A stretch of DNA of 13,819 nt from Desulfarculales bacterium UBA702 (lineage in GTDB: Bacteria > Desulfobacterota > Syntrophobacteria > Syntrophobacterales > Syntrophobacteraceae), in assembly GCA_002298165.1 (NCBI GenBank), contig DBMI01000037.1, positions 32,348-46,166 of the forward strand, given 5' to 3'. Numbering within the stretch: position 1 is the stretch's first letter; every line of letters starts with the position of its first letter. The notes under the pieces are model-generated. The model saw nothing but the letters and a program-made list of their open reading frames with translations. It was not told where the DNA came from and searched no databases. This document shows positions 12,951-13,819 of the stretch, in pieces. The position numbers and the translations under genes are program-made.

Positions 12951-12989
12951 AAAAAATCCCCCTTCCCGGGTTTTAGCCAAAAAGGGGGA
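12951..12989 (-). terminator. Intrinsic terminator for the 13085-13799 pair
   Basis: On the minus strand TCCCCCTT (12989-12982) and AAGGGGGA (12964-12957) form an 8-bp G:C-rich stem, followed by six T residues (12956-12951). It lies about 95 bases past the stop at 13085. The loop is long (17 bases) but contains its own GGC/CCGGG possibilities. Confidence 0.6.
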
Positions 12990-13002
12990 CTTTGATTCTC
13001 GG

Positions 13003-13025
13003 CCTCTCCCTGATAGGGGAAGAGG
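13003..13025. repeat. Stem-loop upstream of the terminator
   Basis: CCTCTCCC (13003-13010) pairs with GGG and AGAGG (13017-13025) with one bulged A. It lies just before the T-tailed hairpin when read on the minus strand and may add to 3'-end protection. Confidence 0.45.
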
Positions 13026-13084
13026 GCTAAATGTCACATCTGCTCGCCAATTCCTTTATTTCACGGATTCTTGAGTCTTCCCGC

Positions 13085-13507
13085 CTACCCGATGTAGTCC
13101 AGGGTATAGCCCATTTTCATCTTGTCTTCCGGCCACCATTTCTTGCTTATCTTTTCCTGGCCTGGATAAACGTCCTTGCCGTCGATCTTGTCGATCAACA
13201 GCTCGACAAAATGAAATTCCGTAAGCTTATACTTCCGGATGGTATCGGAGGGAAGCACGACAGCCAGTCCGGTTTCATTCGAGCACTGCCATTCGAAAGG
13301 CTCGTTCGGAGCAGCTTCCTCTTTGCCGGTTTTTCCTGAGTAGATCTTCAGCAGCTTGCCTGAGACCTTCATACCGGGCTTCATGTTAAACTCTTCATAG
13401 AGCTGGTCGGATATATGCCACCAACAGGCCCTTGCATTAGCGGCTACATACGCTTTTACGAGCATGGGGTCGAAGCCGCAGACCACCACACGGCATTTTT
13501 CCGGCAT
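13085..13507 (-). CDS. 140-residue protein of unknown function
   Basis: The ATG at 13505-13507 has a full AGGAGG six bases upstream, located inside the end of the preceding gene, so the two are translationally coupled. Cysteines lie at 5, 10, 28 and 75, and tryptophans at 29-30 and 124-125. Residues 1-60 (CRVVVCGFDPMLVKAYVAANARACWWHISDQLYEEFNMKPGMKVSG in pieces) suggest an alpha/beta start; the middle, with basic and acidic clusters (GKTGKEEAAPNEPFEWQC), may be a loop; and a beta-rich end (FHFVELLIDKIDGKDVYPG) follows. The fragment NMKPGMKVSGKLLKIYS could be a small beta-barrel strand pair. I recognise no family and see no signal peptide. An intrinsic terminator follows at 12951-12989. Confidence 0.78.
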   Translation of the reverse strand: MPEKCRVVVCGFDPMLVKAYVAANARACWWHISDQLYEEFNMKPGMKVSGKLLKIYSGKTGKEEAAPNEPFEWQCSNETGLAVVLPSDTIRKYKLTEFHFVELLIDKIDGKDVYPGQEKISKKWWPEDKMKMGYTLDYIG

Positions 13508-13508
13508 A

Positions 13509-13799
13509 TTAAACCTCCTTTTCGCATTCCTCGGTTTCGGCTTGGCTCAACCGTTGGCGAAGGTCTTCCACCTCGCTGGAGCAGTACTCCATGAACTCCT
13601 TGGCCTCCAGTTCCGTGAGATAACTGGTCTGGACCAGTCTCCTGATGTAGGGATAAATATTGTTCTTTATCTCCTCGGTAAACTCCAGGAGCACATAGTC
13701 GTTTTCTCCGTCCGGGGAGGCCCAGCTCATAAAACCCGACTTCCAGTTGTTGAGCATCCCCCTGAGGGCATGGAGTTCCGTTTGCACATTTTCTTGCAT
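13509..13799 (-). CDS. 96-residue helical protein of unknown function
   Basis: The ATG at 13797-13799 follows GGAAGAAGG. The stop is TAA with the next gene's ATG after one base (TAATATG), a sign of coupled translation. The sequence is acidic and helical: VQTELHALRGMLNNWKSGFMSW (5-26), then DYVLLEFTEEIKNNIYPYIRRLVQTSYLTELEAKEFMEYCSSEVEDLRQRLSQAE, with a probable coiled coil over the last 35 residues. No domain is recognised. It is likely the start, or a middle gene, of an operon entering from the right edge. Confidence 0.75.
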   Translation of the reverse strand: MQENVQTELHALRGMLNNWKSGFMSWASPDGENDYVLLEFTEEIKNNIYPYIRRLVQTSYLTELEAKEFMEYCSSEVEDLRQRLSQAETEECEKEV

Positions 13800-13819
13800 G
13801 CTAGACCTTCTTCCTTGGT

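Larger units (their letters stand above)
12486..13084. other. 599-bp gap rich in stem-loops, no gene seen
   Basis: The left part (12486-12700) carries the ribosome binding site of the metallo-beta-lactamase-fold gene and an AT-rich stretch that may hold its promoter. From 12717 to 13025 there are at least five stem-loops, listed separately. No reading frame with a ribosome binding site is convincing on either strand. Confidence 0.6.

Overview
The window looks like a chromosomal segment of a Gram-negative anaerobe-type bacterium, most likely a Desulfobacterota (deltaproteobacterial, Syntrophobacter-like) genome. This is an inference from moderate GC, Shine-Dalgarno-led genes on both strands, an SBBP beta-propeller surface protein, and hairpin-rich dispersed intergenic repeats; no marker gene settles the taxonomy. 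There is no tRNA, rRNA, CRISPR array or transposase gene.

Layout. 1-1631 (minus): N-terminal 543 residues of a secreted SBBP-repeat protein with five 192-bp tandem units, running off the left edge, preceded by an AT-rich 524-bp gap with a candidate promoter and palindrome. 2156-2896 (minus): a stand-alone homologue of domains III-IV of initiation factor IF-2 with no GTPase. 3205-3651 (plus): a SlyD-like FKBP prolyl isomerase. 3888-7105 (plus): the most interesting block, with a coiled-coil protein, a six-cysteine 55-aa protein, an Amidoligase_2 family enzyme, and two tandem class II glutamine amidotransferase paralogues. The first paralogue keeps Cys2 but has lost every other glutamine-handling residue I can place. 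7102-8196 (minus): a ChaA-type cation/proton antiporter convergent with that block and overlapping it by a shared CTAG. 8571-10017 (plus): a zinc alcohol/formaldehyde dehydrogenase followed by a 52-aa protein with four CXXC pairs. 10392-12485 (minus): a metallo-beta-lactamase-fold/TPR protein followed by three small proteins, one zinc-ribbon-like. 13085-13799 (minus): a translationally coupled pair of unrecognised proteins.

The gaps at 10018-10391 and 12486-13084 are packed with inverted-repeat (MITE/REP-like) elements. Two 24-nt copies of one hairpin, in opposite orientation, bracket the metallo-beta-lactamase/small-protein block.

How it works together. In the amidoligase block, the intact amidotransferase (6362-7105) could release ammonia from glutamine, or cleave an isopeptide, while the amidoligase joins an amine to a carboxylate. 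The upstream small proteins are candidate substrates or adaptors. The family association is known; the specific arrangement with a degenerate second amidotransferase and the two small proteins is what deserves attention.
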